Source: Haemophilus paraphrohaemolyticus (GTDB taxonomy: Bacteria; Pseudomonadota; Gammaproteobacteria; Enterobacterales; Pasteurellaceae). From it: DNA of 64,000 nt. Made by a program: the position numbers and the translations under genes. Under the pieces are notes generated by a model. That model searched no databases, was not told the DNA's origin, and saw only the letters and a program-made list of their open reading frames with translations. Below are positions 53,870 to 63,100 of the stretch, piece by piece (position 1 is the first letter of the stretch; each line of letters begins with the position of its first letter). Where the stretch lies: assembly GCF_002015045.1 (NCBI RefSeq), contig NZ_MUXX01000004.1, positions 1-64,000 on the forward strand. Reading direction: 5' to 3'.

Positions 53870-54526
53870 GTGATCGATTCCGATGGTTATCGCCCGAATG
53901 TGGGTATCGTCATCTGTAATAAGTACGGGCAGGTTCTCTGGGCAAAACGGTTTGGGCAAAATTCGTGGCAGTTTCCGCAAGGAGGCATTAACGAAGGCGA
54001 AAACATCGAAACAGCGATGTACCGTGAGCTTTTTGAAGAAGTCGGCTTAACCAGAAAAGATGTGCGATTGATTTGGGCATCAAAATATTGGCTGAAATAT
54101 AAACTGCCAAGACGCTTAGTGCGTGAAAATTCGGGCAATCAGCCCGTCTGCATTGGGCAAAAGCAACGTTGGTTTTTGTTGCAATTTATTGGCGATGAGG
54201 CGAGCATCAATCTCAAAACCACCAAATCGCCTGAATTTGATGGCTGGCGCTGGGTGAGCTTTTGGTATCCTGTCCGTCAAGTTGTTTCGTTTAAGCGCGA
54301 TGTTTATCGCAAAGCGATGAAAGAGTTTGCCAGCATTTTGCTAAACGAACCTTTTATGAAGCCGAAAGAAGAGAAACCACGAGAAGAGAAGCCAAAAGAA
54401 AAAGCCCATTTGCAAGAAAATACAAAAAAAGCACCGCTTGTAGTCTATAAGCCAAAGTCTGACAAGCCCGCTCATTTCAAATATAAAAAACGCAAAGGTG
54501 CTCGACCTAAAGGGTATCGGAAATAA
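53870..54526 (+). CDS. rppH: RNA pyrophosphohydrolase RppH
   Basis: RppH removes pyrophosphate from the 5' end of mRNA and so triggers decay by RNase E. The Nudix box is complete at residues 38-60 ([20 protein letters not shown], then VGL). The start is GTG at 53870, with GGGA upstream. At 218 residues it is longer than E. coli RppH (176); the excess is a Lys/Pro/Glu-rich tail from about residue 163 with repeated EEKP units, ending [10 protein letters not shown]. Confidence 0.95.
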   Translation: MIDSDGYRPNVGIVICNKYGQVLWAKRFGQNSWQFPQGGINEGENIETAMYRELFEEVGLTRKDVRLIWASKYWLKYKLPRRLVRENSGNQPVCIGQKQRWFLLQFIGDEASINLKTTKSPEFDGWRWVSFWYPVRQVVSFKRDVYRKAMKEFASILLNEPFMKPKEEKPREEKPKEKAHLQENTKKAPLVVYKPKSDKPAHFKYKKRKGARPKGYRK

Positions 54527-54541
54527 CTTATCAAATGGCAT

Positions 54542-54577
54542 AAAAAAATCGGGGCGAATATTCGCCTCGATTTTTTA
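54542..54577. terminator. Bidirectional terminator between rppH and rimO
   Basis: AAAAAATCGGGGCGAA and TTCGCCTCGATTTTTT form a stem with one mismatch and T tracts on both strands. Confidence 0.85.
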
Positions 54578-54593
54578 TTACTTTAGAAACAAA

Positions 54594-55925
54594 CTAACAG
54601 GTTCCCCACAGATCGTATTCATCTGCGTTGGTAATGGTCACAGAAATAATCTGCCCCACTTGAACAGGTTGGTTTGAAAGATTATCGACATATACTACGC
54701 CATCAATTTCTGGTGCGTCAGCCATTGAGCGGCCGATAATGCCTTCTTCGTCAATTTCATCGACAATGACTGCAAGGGTTTTGCCAATTTTTTGTTGTAA
54801 TCGACCGCTTGAAATTTCTTGCTGTAACTGCATAAAGCGGTGGAAACGCTCTTCTTTTACCTCTTCTGGCACTTGGTCTGCCATATCGGTTGCAGGAGCG
54901 CCTTCCACAGGGCTAAATTTAAAGCAGCCTACACGGTCGAGCTGTGCTTCTTTTAAGAAATCTAACAACATTTGGAAATCTTCTTCCGTTTCACTAGGGA
55001 AGCCGACGATAAAGGTTGAACGAAGCGTCAATTCTGGGCAGGTTTCACGCCATTTTTTGATGCGTTCAAGCGTGCGTTCAATCGAGCCCGGGCGTTTCAT
55101 CGCTTTTAAGATTTTCGGGCTGGCGTGTTGGAGTGGAATATCCAAATACGGCAGAATTTTGCCCTGTGCCATTAACGGAATTAAATTATCCACGTGCGGA
55201 TAAGGGTAAACGTAGTGCAAACGCACCCAAACGCCTAATGAACCAAGTTGTTCACACAGGCTCATTAAATCATTTTTAATCGGCATTCCGTTCCAGAAAA
55301 CCGTTTTTGTGCCCTCTTCTTTTTTCTTGTCTAAGGCATAAGCCGAAGTATCTTGCGAAACGACTAAAATCTCTTTCACACCCGCATCGACAAGGCGTTT
55401 GGCTTCGTCTAAAACTTGCACGATAGAACGGCTGTCTAAATCGCCACGCATTGAAGGGATAATGCAGAAGGTACAACGATGATCGCAACCTTCGGAGATT
55501 TTCAGATAAGCGTAATGCTTTGGTGTGAGTTTTACGCCTTGTTTTGGCACTAAACTCACGTAGGGGTTATATTCTGGTTTCGGCACATATTTGTGCACGT
55601 GTTTCATTACCGCTTCATAGCTGTGTGGGCCTGTAATTTCCAACACTTTCGGATGCACTTCACGGATCTGATTTTCTTTCGCACCAAGACAGCCTGTGAC
55701 GATCACTTTGCCGTTTGCTTCTAAGGCTTCGCCAATGCTTTCAAGTGATTCTTGCACGGCACTATCAATAAAACCACAGGTGTTTACAATCACTAAATCC
55801 GCACCTTCATAGCTAGAAATAATGTTATAACCGTCTGAACGAAGTTCAGTCAAAATACGCTCGGAGTCCACTAAGTTTTTCGGGCAGCCAAGACTAATAA
55901 AGCCAATATTTGGGGTTGAGTTCAT
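54594..55925 (-). CDS. rimO: Ribosomal protein S12 methylthiotransferase RimO
   Basis: RimO is a radical-SAM enzyme that adds a methylthio group to an aspartate of ribosomal protein S12. The 443-residue protein has the N-terminal cluster domain ([18 protein letters not shown]), the radical-SAM motif CDHRCTFC and a C-terminal TRAM domain. I chose the ATG at 55925 (MNSTPNIGF) by family similarity; an ATG at 55928 and a TTG at 55946 are possible and none has a strong ribosome-binding site. Confidence 0.95.
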   Translation of the reverse strand: MNSTPNIGFISLGCPKNLVDSERILTELRSDGYNIISSYEGADLVIVNTCGFIDSAVQESLESIGEALEANGKVIVTGCLGAKENQIREVHPKVLEITGPHSYEAVMKHVHKYVPKPEYNPYVSLVPKQGVKLTPKHYAYLKISEGCDHRCTFCIIPSMRGDLDSRSIVQVLDEAKRLVDAGVKEILVVSQDTSAYALDKKKEEGTKTVFWNGMPIKNDLMSLCEQLGSLGVWVRLHYVYPYPHVDNLIPLMAQGKILPYLDIPLQHASPKILKAMKRPGSIERTLERIKKWRETCPELTLRSTFIVGFPSETEEDFQMLLDFLKEAQLDRVGCFKFSPVEGAPATDMADQVPEEVKEERFHRFMQLQQEISSGRLQQKIGKTLAVIVDEIDEEGIIGRSMADAPEIDGVVYVDNLSNQPVQVGQIISVTITNADEYDLWGTC

Positions 55926-55950
55926 CATAAATAATAGGTTAATCAATTAA

Positions 55951-55975
55951 AAAAAGACCACTGCAAAAGCAGTGG
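55951..55975 (-). terminator. Minus-strand terminator just upstream of rimO
   Basis: CCACTGC (55958-55964) and GCAGTGG (55969-55975) form a 7-bp stem. On the minus strand it is followed by TC and seven T residues, 26 bases before the rimO ATG. No minus-strand gene lies to its right, so it is either an attenuator of rimO or the leftover end of a lost gene. Confidence 0.65.
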
Positions 55976-55976
55976 C

Positions 55977-56320
55977 AAGAAATAGGCAAATATTATACAA
56001 AACAAGCGGTCAAATTTCATAAAAATTTTGCAAATTCGTTTGAATTCTCTGTTTAAAACTGTGCAAACGTTTGCTGTGGATTATCTGTCAAATTTTTGTG
56101 GCTATTTTATTAGTTTTGTATAAAAATGCGACTTTGCCAGTGTGAAATGTTGCCATTTTAAAATGTCAACTTTGTCAAGTTTTGTAGTAAATGCTCGTAA
56201 AATAGCTGTCTTTTGTATGGAAAGTGTAAATTCCTGGCGAGCTGTTTGATTTCCATCAAATTTCATTTGGAATAGATGTGAATTTGGGGCATAATTCTTT
56301 GGATTATCTTGTGGATAACT
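55977..56320. other. Gene-free gap between rimO and the IS element
   Basis: It holds one single uptake signal (ACAAGCGGTC near 56002), a DnaA-like box TGTGGATTA near 56075 and a perfect reverse DnaA box TGTGGATAA at 56310-56318. A 92-codon minus frame here crosses the IS border and is not a gene. Confidence 0.5.
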
Positions 56321-56328
56321 TAAATTTA
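56321..56328. repeat. Target site duplication, left copy
   Basis: TAAATTTA directly before the left inverted repeat is identical to 57047-57054, as expected for an 8-bp duplication by IS1595-family elements. Confidence 0.85.
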
Positions 56329-57046
56329 GGGGCTGTACTAGATAACGACTAAAAATCCCATTTAGGTTAGAATAAACCAATGAGAAAAAGTCGCTTAAGT
56401 CAGCATAAACAAAATAAACTCATTGAACTGTTTGTCGCAGGTGTCACAGCAAGAACAGCCAGTGAATTGTTAATGTAAACAAAAATACAGCCGCTTATTA
56501 CTTTCATCGATTACGCTTGCTCATCTATCAAACAAGCCCACATTTGGAAATGTTTGAAGGTGAAATTGAAGCCGATGAAAGCTATTTCGGCGGTACTCGA
56601 AAAGGCAAACGTGGGCGCGGTGCCATGGGAAAAGTCGCGGTATTCGGGCTTCTCAAACGAAATAGCAAGGTTTATACCGTCGTTGTCCCTAATGCGCAAT
56701 CAGCGACATTATTACCAATTATCCGAGAGAAAGTTAAGCCTGATAGCATTGTGTACACGGATACTTTTCGTAGTTATGATGTGCTTGATGTCAGTGAATT
56801 TAGCCATTTTCGCATCAATCACAGCACGCATTTTGTTGAAAATCACAACCACATAAACGGAATTGAGAATTTTTGGAATCAAGCAAAACGCCATTTACGT
56901 AAGTTTAATGGCATTCCCAAAGAGCATTTTGAGCTATATTTAAAGGAATGTGAATGGCGTTTTAACAATAGTGAAATAAAATCTCAAATTTCCATTTTAA
57001 AACAATTAGTTAAGGGGAGTTTGGTCTAGTTATCTAGTACAGCCCC
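56329..57046. mobile_element. IS1016-like insertion sequence (IS1595 family)
   Basis: The element is 718 bp long. Its ends are inverted repeats, GGGGCTGTACTAGATAAC on the left and the complement ending AGTACAGCCCC on the right. It is flanked by the 8-bp duplication TAAATTTA. It carries a single transposase gene that is frameshifted. Length, ends and protein all match IS1016 of Haemophilus. It lies 73 bases upstream of the adhesin start, in what should be the adhesin promoter region. Confidence 0.9.
56380..57029 (+). pseudogene. Frameshifted IS1016-like transposase
   Basis: The reading begins MRKSRLSQHKQNKLIEL and continues AGVTARTASEL to about 56470, then hits a stop (LLM*). One missing base around 56467-56470 restores the frame, which continues VNKNTAAYYFHRLRLL and on to the end at 57029. 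The DDE-type core is intact after the shift: EADESYFGG, YTDTFRSYD and HINGIENFWNQAKRHL. Either the copy is inactive or it depends on frameshifting; a simple deletion is more likely. Confidence 0.85.
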
Positions 57047-57054
57047 TAAATTTA
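57047..57054. repeat. Target site duplication, right copy
   Basis: TAAATTTA, identical to 56321-56328. Confidence 0.85.
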
Positions 57055-57118
57055 ATATTTAACAAACTAATTTAACATTTCGATGGAAAAGTAGTTCTTT
57101 TCTTCTCAAAGGATTTAT

Positions 57119-60100
57119 ATGAATAAAATTTTCCGAGTAGTGTGGAACCAAGCAACTCAATCTTGGGTGGCGGTATCCGAATTAACCAAAGCGCATAAAA
57201 AACAAAGCAGCAGCAACTCACTCAAAGCAGTAGTGGGAACAGCCGCTGTATTGTTGAGCATTAATACGGCACAGGCAGCAGTGGCGATTGGTCAGACAAA
57301 TGCTGACACCTTTACTCAAAGTTCGGCTCAGGCAACGGGCACCGATGCGGTAGCTATCGGTCAAGGCACTAAGTCAACGGCTAACCAAGCCGTTGCTATC
57401 GGTCAAGGCTCTCAGGCAAAAGCTAATGAAACCATTGCCATTGGTAAAGGCGCAAATGCCGTAACGACCCGTGATATAGCATTAGGTAACAATGCAAGTA
57501 CAATGAAAGGGGAAAGAAATATTGCCATTGGTGATGGTGCAACTGCCGGAACTAACAGAACTGGAGGTAATCTTGGCGGAGCTTATGGTGGTATTGCGAT
57601 AGGTACGCTGGCATCCACCGGCTACAACAAGGGAAATACGCCAAATAATGGTGCGACTGCCATCGGTGCGGGTGCACGTAGTGGTTTCAGCGGTAATTAT
57701 AAAAACAACGGATTTGTCCCTAATAATGAAGAAACCGATGCAGATAGTAGCGATATTGTAGTAGCAAAAGCTTTCGGAACAACCACCAGTACTTTAGAAA
57801 GTTACAAATATAACAGCGTGGACATTAATGAAGGCACGGCATTGGGCCGTCAAGCACGCGCCATCGGTGACCAAGCGATTGCAATTGGTGGACAGGTTAT
57901 TGCCGGTATGGCTTCTATTGCATTGGGTGGTAACGATATTACACAAATTGCAAATAAAAAATATTTTAAATCTACAAAAGATAATTTCAAGGTAACTGAG
58001 ACCACAGACTACGATCAAGCGGCGACTGAATCGTCTAGAACTATTAGCGAAACTTATAACGATCTTGTTGGCACTAAATTGGATACCGCCTATAAATCGA
58101 CTTATGCACAAGACGGCTCTGTCGTATTGGGGATGCAGTCTCACTCGGGTACGCCATTAGGTACGGCTATCGGTACGAATGCTTTGGTGCGTAAAGGTGC
58201 CTTTGGTGCAACGGCAATTGGTGCGGGTTCACAAGTTCAAGCTAATGCCGAAGCGGCGGTAGCCATCGGTATGGGATCTTTTGCTGATGGTAAGTATGCA
58301 GTAGCAGCAGGTACGGCTTCTTTGGCAAAAGAAGGCGATGTGGCAATTGGTTATAAAGCGAATGCAACCGGTAAAGAAGGTGCGTTGGCAATCGGTTTGG
58401 GCACTAATGCTCAAGGTGATTCCTCCATTATGATTGGTGGGGCGGATATTAAATCGGCATCTGCTCAGACTATTAAATATCAAGAGTCAACAGGGGGAAT
58501 AACAAGTAGAAACGTTACTGAAACAATTAACGGTAAGGATGTTACCCGCAATTATAGTTTTTCGGAGACAAAAGAGGTAAGTGGTACGATTGCTAAGGCT
58601 TATAAGGAGTTGACTGGCCTTGACATGGAAACGGATTCCATTAATTTTGCTGATGCCAAGAATAAAAACGGCCACGCTTCAACATCTTTAGGTGTGCATG
58701 CTTTATCAAAAGGTGATTTAGGTACAGCGATTGGTGCAAGTTCTCGTGCAGATGCGATTGGTTCTGTGGCGTTAGGTGTTGGCGCACATGCGACTAAACA
58801 AAATGCGGTAGCAATCGGTACAGGCTCCACAACCGCGTTGGTGGGTACTCGCCAATTAAGCGTGAACTACGACAGCGACGGTAATATTGTTTCCGATAAC
58901 GACAAAGACAAGATTGCTTACACATTTAAATGGGCGGGCGGCACCAATACCGCTGAAGGCGACGTTGTGTCTTTCGGTAGCTCCGGTGCAGAACGTCAAT
59001 TGAAAAACGTGGCAGCCGGTCGCGTGGCGGAAGACTCTACAGATGCTATCAACGGCTCCCAGTTAAACTCTATCACCAAAAAAATTGCAGCTGGTTTTAA
59101 CACAAGCGGTAATGTGGTAGATGGATCTTCAGGCGAATTCACATCTAAAAAAGCAAATACAGATTCTGCGAAAAAAGATTATGAAACTGCAATCCGTTCG
59201 CAAGACAAAATCCAACTTCAAGTCGGCAACAACTTGAAATTAGATCGTAATGAAACTGTATCTGAAATTGATGTTCAGGATGATTTTGATAAAACTAAAA
59301 CAGTTAAACAGAAAGTCAAAAAAGCCGATTTTGCCTACAGCCTGAACCCTGTATTAACCAACCTGACCAGCGCAGAGTTTAAAGGCTCAGATCCAAATGC
59401 GCCGACAACCAAGCTGACTAATGAAGGTGTAACTATTACTCCGGTAGGTAAGAGCCCAGTTTCATTAACCCAAAACGGTTTAGACAACGGCGGTAATCCG
59501 ATTACCAATGTAGCCGGCAATCTTGACGGTGCGAAAGCAAATACAACTGTGCCGACAACTAAAGCAGACAAACCATCTAATGTAGATGGCATCAAAAACA
59601 ACGCTGCAACCGTAGGCGATGTATTGAATGCCGGCTGGAACTTGCAAGAAAAAGGTACGGCAAAAGATTTTGTTACCGCCTATGACACCGTTAATTTTGT
59701 TGACGGCAACGGCACAACTGTATCTGTTGAAAATACAGACAACAAAATCAGCACAATCAAATACAGTGTCAATACCGGTAATGGTCTACAAAAAGATACG
59801 ACAGGAAATACTATCTCTGTTAAACCGGCAGATAAGTCTTTAGAAGTAACAAATGAAGGCGTTAAAGTAAAAGCTGCCGACAACACCCTTACAACCGATG
59901 ACAAGGGTTTAAAAGTTAATACCGGCAACATCACTGCTTCATCTGTACCAACCGTAGCCGATGCCGATAAAGACAAAATCGCTACCGTAGGCAACGTGGT
60001 AGATGCCATTAAAGCGGCTGCTTGGAATGCAACTTCTGCCGCAACGGCAAACGGCGAAAATATCGGTAAGACAGTACAGCCAGTTAAGGCAGGCGATACG

Positions 60101-63100
60101 GTAACCTTTGAAGCCGATAAAAACATCAAGATTGCTCAAACTGACGGTAAATTTACATTCTCGACAAAAGATAATGTTGAGTTTACAACTGTAAAAGTGG
60201 GTGATACCGCAAATGGTAAAAAACCGGTTGAGCTGAAAAATGGTGATGTGATTACTGCAAATAATAATCCGGAACAGCCAACAACAGCATTGAACGTGTC
60301 TTCAGACGGCAAGCCGACCCAGATTACGGGTGTGGGTTCCGTATTGAATACAGACTCAGTGCCGACAACTCCTGCCGGTACGGCGACAGATGCCGCCCAA
60401 CAACCAAAATTGGTTAATTTAGGTACAGCTCACGGTCAAACAGCATTAGACAATAACGTACTAAATGCTGCGGCAACTGTGCGTGATTTAGCAAACATGG
60501 GTTGGGTAGTTTCATCTGATAAAACTACCGATGCAACAACAGGCGAATATAAAGATGTGGTGAAAAACGCTAACGAAGTGAAATTCGTCGGCAAAAACGC
60601 AGCAAAAGTATCGGGTAAAACCGATCCTACGACAGGTATTCGCACTATTACCGTTGATGTAGAAGTGCCGGAAACAAAAACTGCCGAGCTTGTTTCAAGC
60701 AAAGACGGCTCTGTTATTGCGCCGTCAACTGATCCTAAACTCCAAGAGGCATTAAAAGCTGCAAAAGACGAGTTGGCTGCATTGCCTAAAGAAGCGACAC
60801 CTGAGCAAAAAGAAGCGGCTGAGAATAAAGTAAAAGCTGCTGAAACCGCATTAAATAACGCAGTAGATAACAAAGGCGTTGCTACGGCTAAAAATGTTGC
60901 GGATATGATTAACGCATCCGGCTTTACGCTGAAAACTTCCGCAACTGCCGACGGTAAGAAAGAATCTGGCGACGGTGAAGTCATCAACCCGGGCAAATCC
61001 GTTGAAATGATTGCAGGTAAAAACTTAACCGTGAAACAAGAAGCGAACGGTAAAGTGACCTATTCGACAAAAGACGAAGTTGAGTTCACTTCTGTGAAAG
61101 TGGGTGATACCCAAAACGGTAAAGCACCGGTTAACTTCACGACCGAAGCTGCCAAACCTGCAAACAACAACGGAACGGACAAAACACCGACAACGGCGTT
61201 GAATGTTTCTTCTTCAGACGGCAAACCGACACAGTTGAAAGGTGTGGGTTCTGTGTTGAATACAAAAGCACAACCGACATCAACTGGTAAACAAGGGGAT
61301 ACTCCGGCAACAGCGGGCAACCAAAACTTAGTGAATTTAACTACTAACGAAGATGGTTCACCGTTAGCGAATGAGATTTTGAACTCAGCGGCAACCGTAG
61401 GCGATTTGGCGAACATGGGTTGGGTTGTGTCAACCAAAGACGGTAACGACTATAAAGATGTTGTGAAGAACGCTAACCAAGTAGACTTTGTGGGTAAAAA
61501 TGGCATTACAGTGACAGGTAAAACTGGCACCGATGGTGTTCGCACCATTACCGTTGAAGCAGCACAAACTCCGGTGGTTTACACCAATAAGGATGGTGAC
61601 AAGCTAGTTAAAGTTGGCGATAAATTCTATAAAGCCGGTGATGTCGTAAACGGTAAACCGAAAGATGGCGCACCAGAAGTACCGAACGGTGACGTAATTG
61701 CCTCCATGAACAATGGTGGTAACAACACTGCAAACAACCCTATGCATTTGGCAAACATCGGCAGCAACCTACCGACGGTGAACGATACAACCAAACAGGC
61801 ATTTGACCCAAACAGCACAGCACCAAAAGCTGACAAAACCAACAAGTCTGCACCGATGACGGCAGCTGAAGCAGCTGATTTGTTGGATCCGAATAGCAAT
61901 AAATTTGCCGGTAACAATGCCGCAACGGTTTCTGACGTGTTGAATGCGGGTTGGAACCTGCAAGGCAACGGAAGTGCGGTTGATTTTGTGAAACCTTTTG
62001 ACACCGTAAACTTTGTGAATGGTAAAGGCACAAAAGCAGTTGTTGAAACAGCCGACAACCTGACCAGCACCGTGAAGTTTGATGTGGATGCGGGTGAAAT
62101 TACTGCTGAAACCAAAGACGGTAAAGCTACGGGTAAAGTTGTTGGTCCTACAACTCAAGAATTGAAAGATGCGTTAGAGGCAGCTAAGAAAGAAGCTGAA
62201 GCAAATCCTGATGATGAAGCTAAGCAAAAAGCATTGAAAGATGCTCAATCTAAAGTTGATGCAGCAAATAACCAAGTGGCAACTGCCCAAAACGTTGCGG
62301 ATATGATTAACGCATCCGGCTTTACGCTGAAAGCGGATAAAACTGATGGAGACAACTTAACTGCGGCTGATTTGGCAAACGGTGAGACGATCAACCCAGG
62401 TGATACCATTACTATGAAAGCAGGCAAAAATATGTCTGTGAAACATGAGAAAGATGGTTCGATTACCTATGCAACGAAAGACGAAGTTGAGTTCAACACA
62501 GTTAAATTAGGCGATGCTAAAGATGGTAAAGCGCCAGTTAATATGAAGACTGAAGCGGCTAAACCTGCAACAAATAACGGTGCTGATCAACCAACAACAG
62601 CATTGAACTTTACATCTGGTGAAGGCGACAAAGCGAAACCAACGCAATTAACAGGCGTGGGTTCAACCTTGAATACTCAAGATATCGCTACTGCACCACA
62701 AGGTAAAGACAATACCAACAAACCGAATGTATCTTTGGTTAATTTGGTAGGTACAGACGCTGCACCGGTGAATAAAAACGCTGCAGCTACGGTAGGTGAC
62801 TTACAAAACATGGGTTGGGTGGTATCAACCAAAGACGGCAACGGCTATACCGATGTTGTGAAGAATGCCAACCAAGTGGACTTCAAAGGCACAGGTCTGG
62901 CTACCGTTACGGGTGAAACCGATAAAGACGGTATCCGCACCATTACTGTGAACGTGGATGCACAAAAAACTGTTGAAGCGGCACAAACTCCGGTGGTTTA
63001 TACCAATAAAGCCGGTGACAAGCTGGTTAAAGTCGGCGATAAATTCTATAAAGCCGGTGATGTTGTAAACGGCAAACCGAAAGATGGCGCACCAGAAGTA

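Noticed and set aside
56102..56380. Minus-strand 92-codon frame left of the adhesin
   Set aside because: It crosses the left border of the IS element, so it cannot be an ancestral gene, and it has no ribosome-binding site.
58487..62427. Several minus-strand open frames of 60-186 codons opposite the adhesin
   Set aside because: They are low-complexity shadows of the repetitive adhesin frame, with no start signals or known motifs.
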